A stretch of DNA of 21,723 nt from Thermoplasmata archaeon (lineage in GTDB: Archaea > Thermoplasmatota > Thermoplasmata > Lutacidiplasmatales > UBA184), in the NCBI GenBank assembly GCA_030043405.1, contig JASHXS010000151.1, positions 1-21,723 on the forward strand, in the 5' to 3' direction. Below the pieces are notes generated by a model. That model made no database searches. It was not told the origin of the DNA and saw only the letters and a list, made by a program, of their open reading frames with translations. Made by a program: the position numbers and the translations under genes. This document shows, piece by piece, positions 21,001-21,723 of this stretch (position 1 is its first letter; every line of letters starts with the position of its first letter).

Positions 21001-21723
21001 ACGGGCTCGAGGTCCCGGCGACGCCCGGTCCACGGGGTCGCGGGCCCGAACGCTTCGACCCGGGCGATGCCGCCCAGACGTTCGATCACGCCTCGGTCGC
21101 GCCGCAGGGACTGGGCGACATCCTCGGCGTTGACCACGACGGCCAGGGCGGGTAACGGAGTTCTCGGCTCCAAGCGAAGGCTGGCCCGGAATCGGTCGAT
21201 GGCCCCGAGGAGGGAAAGCCAACGGTCCCACGACGCCACCAGCTCCTCGTCGATCAGGTTGGCGTCGACCGGCTCGACGGTCGCCTCGAAGACACTCGTA
21301 CCGAGCGTCGTGGTGGCGTCATAGACCAGTTCGGCCGTGTGGGGCGCCACCGGGGCGAGCAGGACGGCGGAGGTGCGCAGAACGTGGTGGAGCGTCCGGA
21401 GGGCGGCCCGTCGTCCCGCGAGGGCGACGGATGGGTCGAGCCGAGGGGCGACCAGGGCCCGATATCGCGGCAGGTCATTCGACAGGAATCGGGCCAGTCG
21501 GCGGTACGCCCGACTGGGAGCCTGGGCATCGTAATCGGCGAGGGCGGCCACCCGCACCCGTTCCCACCGGGCCAGGATGGCCCGGTCCTCCGGCTCCAGC
21601 TCCGTCAGGAACCCGGCGATCGGGGCGAGGAACACGGGGAGGAGCGCCGGTTCGATCGGTTGCAGCACGCCCCGGGCGAACTGCCAGTACTGGGCCAGCT
21701 GCCTCGCCTCCTGGGCGCAGGCG
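18024..21723 (-). CDS. ileS: Isoleucyl-tRNA synthetase C-terminal part fused to HhH, disordered linker and DUF835 (5' end outside window)
   Basis: One uninterrupted frame from the right edge to TGA 18024, at least 1,232 residues. About 21723-20454 matches the class I synthetase anticodon-binding region of IleRS: helices around LRTSAVLLAPVAPHTAELVY, then LIDEELVASWDRWLSLLGAI, a FRASLRLEPRTPLPALAVVV segment, and a C-terminal domain with DEMEIVLQG and LVERIGRELRRR. About 20351-20133 looks like a helix-hairpin-helix pair (APLLGFAKVSAAWEAGLHS; TLAAVPGFGWPIADTLVERF). About 20132-18456 is Pro/Glu/Ser/Ala-rich and probably disordered. 18455-18027 is DUF835 (EVYWLTNLGRGL, FFLEGIEYLARLHGVDRMIE, WVCVHPNLLPPADLERL). 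Catalytic HIGH/KMSKS motifs would be outside the window. ValRS or LeuRS are less likely alternatives. A separate DUF835 gene with an internal GTG (20324) is possible. Confidence 0.85.
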   Translation of the reverse strand, partial: ACAQEARQLAQYWQFARGVLQPIEPALLPVFLAPIAGFLTELEPEDRAILARWERVRVAALADYDAQAPSRAYRRLARFLSNDLPRYRALVAPRLDPSVALAGRRAALRTLHHVLRTSAVLLAPVAPHTAELVYDATTTLGTSVFEATVEPVDANLIDEELVASWDRWLSLLGAIDRFRASLRLEPRTPLPALAVVVNAEDVAQSLRRDRGVIERLGGIARVEAFGPATPWTGRRRDLEPVPAEIQRVYPREATQIIHLLRRMPARRRAGPGSNDEMEIVLQGTPRRILPAMVTFVERLPDRTVPAAWRSGELYFELPNGMPLPSRIPPPLSPDGFRLVERIGRELRRRPPPDGGHRPPVVIAAVDPLASELRRVALELAAYLEVPEVRIVEDHREFPTAESFRGRTRTGVRWWLHLPGLPPRTGRSKPARPRTAGARVPSPGSTTAEEADAVDYTDPDLIAREEQVRALVQELDGILGAPLLGFAKVSAAWEAGLHSRSDFESASFDTLAAVPGFGWPIADTLVERFGGVAPPRPARPVRSESSEDHVPASPPRMAPPETIEPAPAPARTPATASVPLAPAQPPEIEERPTPPVASPAAESEGTAGAGGDPLPTGSAPELPAAVETAVPPDTSPVLEPPPLTALALPEPGPAPSGLEPTLPDADGTETAETRSALGGADPAPVHPVPTEAVVSGEEATPVALPAALPAEEAPPAVSDGPSTPPDLPKPPEAAAVGGLSTAEPTVEVPIDVEVERPPLGTPEDAAWEAEQLPPPSLEPPTSVDPPTSAPSSSSEVAGAPAPGSLESSTAEGATGDGLEPPPPLDLGPDPVSVNHESDPESTPSVPVEARPSEEPAPIESSTGTAEGPVAAPAPAEVAPTDVPVPSPEVTDSPPSASPPEPSTVPEAALTTDAAGAPPSEPAGAVPPERTTTDPPGGEPPVVANPPGELGPGDPVSSPEPPPTPPEPEVQPTDLVSEPVPPLAPAAESPMPGEAPPAVSPGATDPNPADPDVAPSGLPAEMPSPASAEVAVGDAGGSTIPIPSPDPPIAPDRPSEGSAAESPKVGASPEPAPPTPPVIAPATPPIIAPHWGVEVIVAPSYLPALREFLDMTAAGHRGIAIVRESPERLRTHIGHRPAEVYWLTNLGRGLTLKPNDLEAYRAFLQTAVERDQVTAFFLEGIEYLARLHGVDRMIEVLSDVHQRAAQREARAWVCVHPNLLPPADLERLVRAFAV
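18456..20132 (-). other. Low-complexity linker-coding region inside the IleRS-DUF835 gene
   Basis: Encodes about 555 residues dominated by Pro, Glu, Ser, Ala, Thr and Val, with very few aromatic residues and few Lys or Arg. Short irregular motifs such as PPxP, EPxP and TPP recur, but there is no fixed-period repeat. It reads as a long flexible acidic tether between the helix-hairpin-helix and DUF835 parts. Confidence 0.75.

Noticed and set aside
1..21723. CRISPR arrays, insertion sequences, integrase or attachment sites
   Set aside because: No regularly spaced repeats, transposase or integrase motifs, or flanking duplications were seen on either strand.

Overview
The window is archaeal chromosome with very high G+C and dense gene packing. 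Archaeal/eukaryotic-type ribosomal proteins (L44e, S27e, L10/P0 with L12), aIF2-alpha, Nop10, Nop5 and the archaeal tRNA methyltransferase aTrm56 establish the domain. A DUF835 domain, the 'ETGLPSGVSW' surface-protein module and the house style of propeller proteins with one C-terminal membrane anchor suggest a high-GC, probably uncultured relative of the Thermoplasmata. That placement is inference from family distribution, not from a marker tree. Promoters look archaeal: short A/T islands about 25 bp upstream of start codons, often implying leaderless or near-leaderless mRNAs.

Left part (1-4212, minus strand): ribosomal stalk operon L1-L10-L12, then purF behind its own promoter and a nested palindrome, then a Nop5-like box C/D protein that runs off the left edge. 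Divergent plus-strand operon (4297-7809): L44e, S27e, aIF2-alpha, Nop10, a winged-helix protein, aTrm56 and a GHMP mevalonate kinase, joined by start/stop overlaps or short gaps. This is an information-processing cluster with an isoprenoid gene at its end.

Middle (7819-10165, minus strand): a YchF/Obg-type GTPase and a PduO-type cobalamin adenosyltransferase. Both lack any ATG, GTG or TTG at the expected start and instead show ATC behind a good Shine-Dalgarno sequence. Upstream lie a small Cys/His-rich ORF and a ribbon-helix-helix regulator with an A/T-rich repeat operator.

Right part (10168-17958): accessory cell-surface region. It holds a six-blade kelch propeller with two PKD domains and a C-terminal anchor, an eight-repeat YVTN-type propeller with anchor, an uncharacterised polytopic membrane protein, a DUF1697 protein, and three tandem paralogous secreted proteins that all end in a C-x5-C-P motif. 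No function can be assigned to the last family.

Right edge (18024-21723, minus strand): the 3' part of an isoleucyl-tRNA synthetase gene. Its reading frame continues without a stop through a helix-hairpin-helix segment and about 555 residues of Pro/Glu/Ser/Ala-rich sequence into a C-terminal DUF835 domain. This fusion, the ATC starts and the CP-tailed trio are the best candidates for undescribed biology. I saw no rRNA, tRNA, CRISPR array, transposase or integrase.
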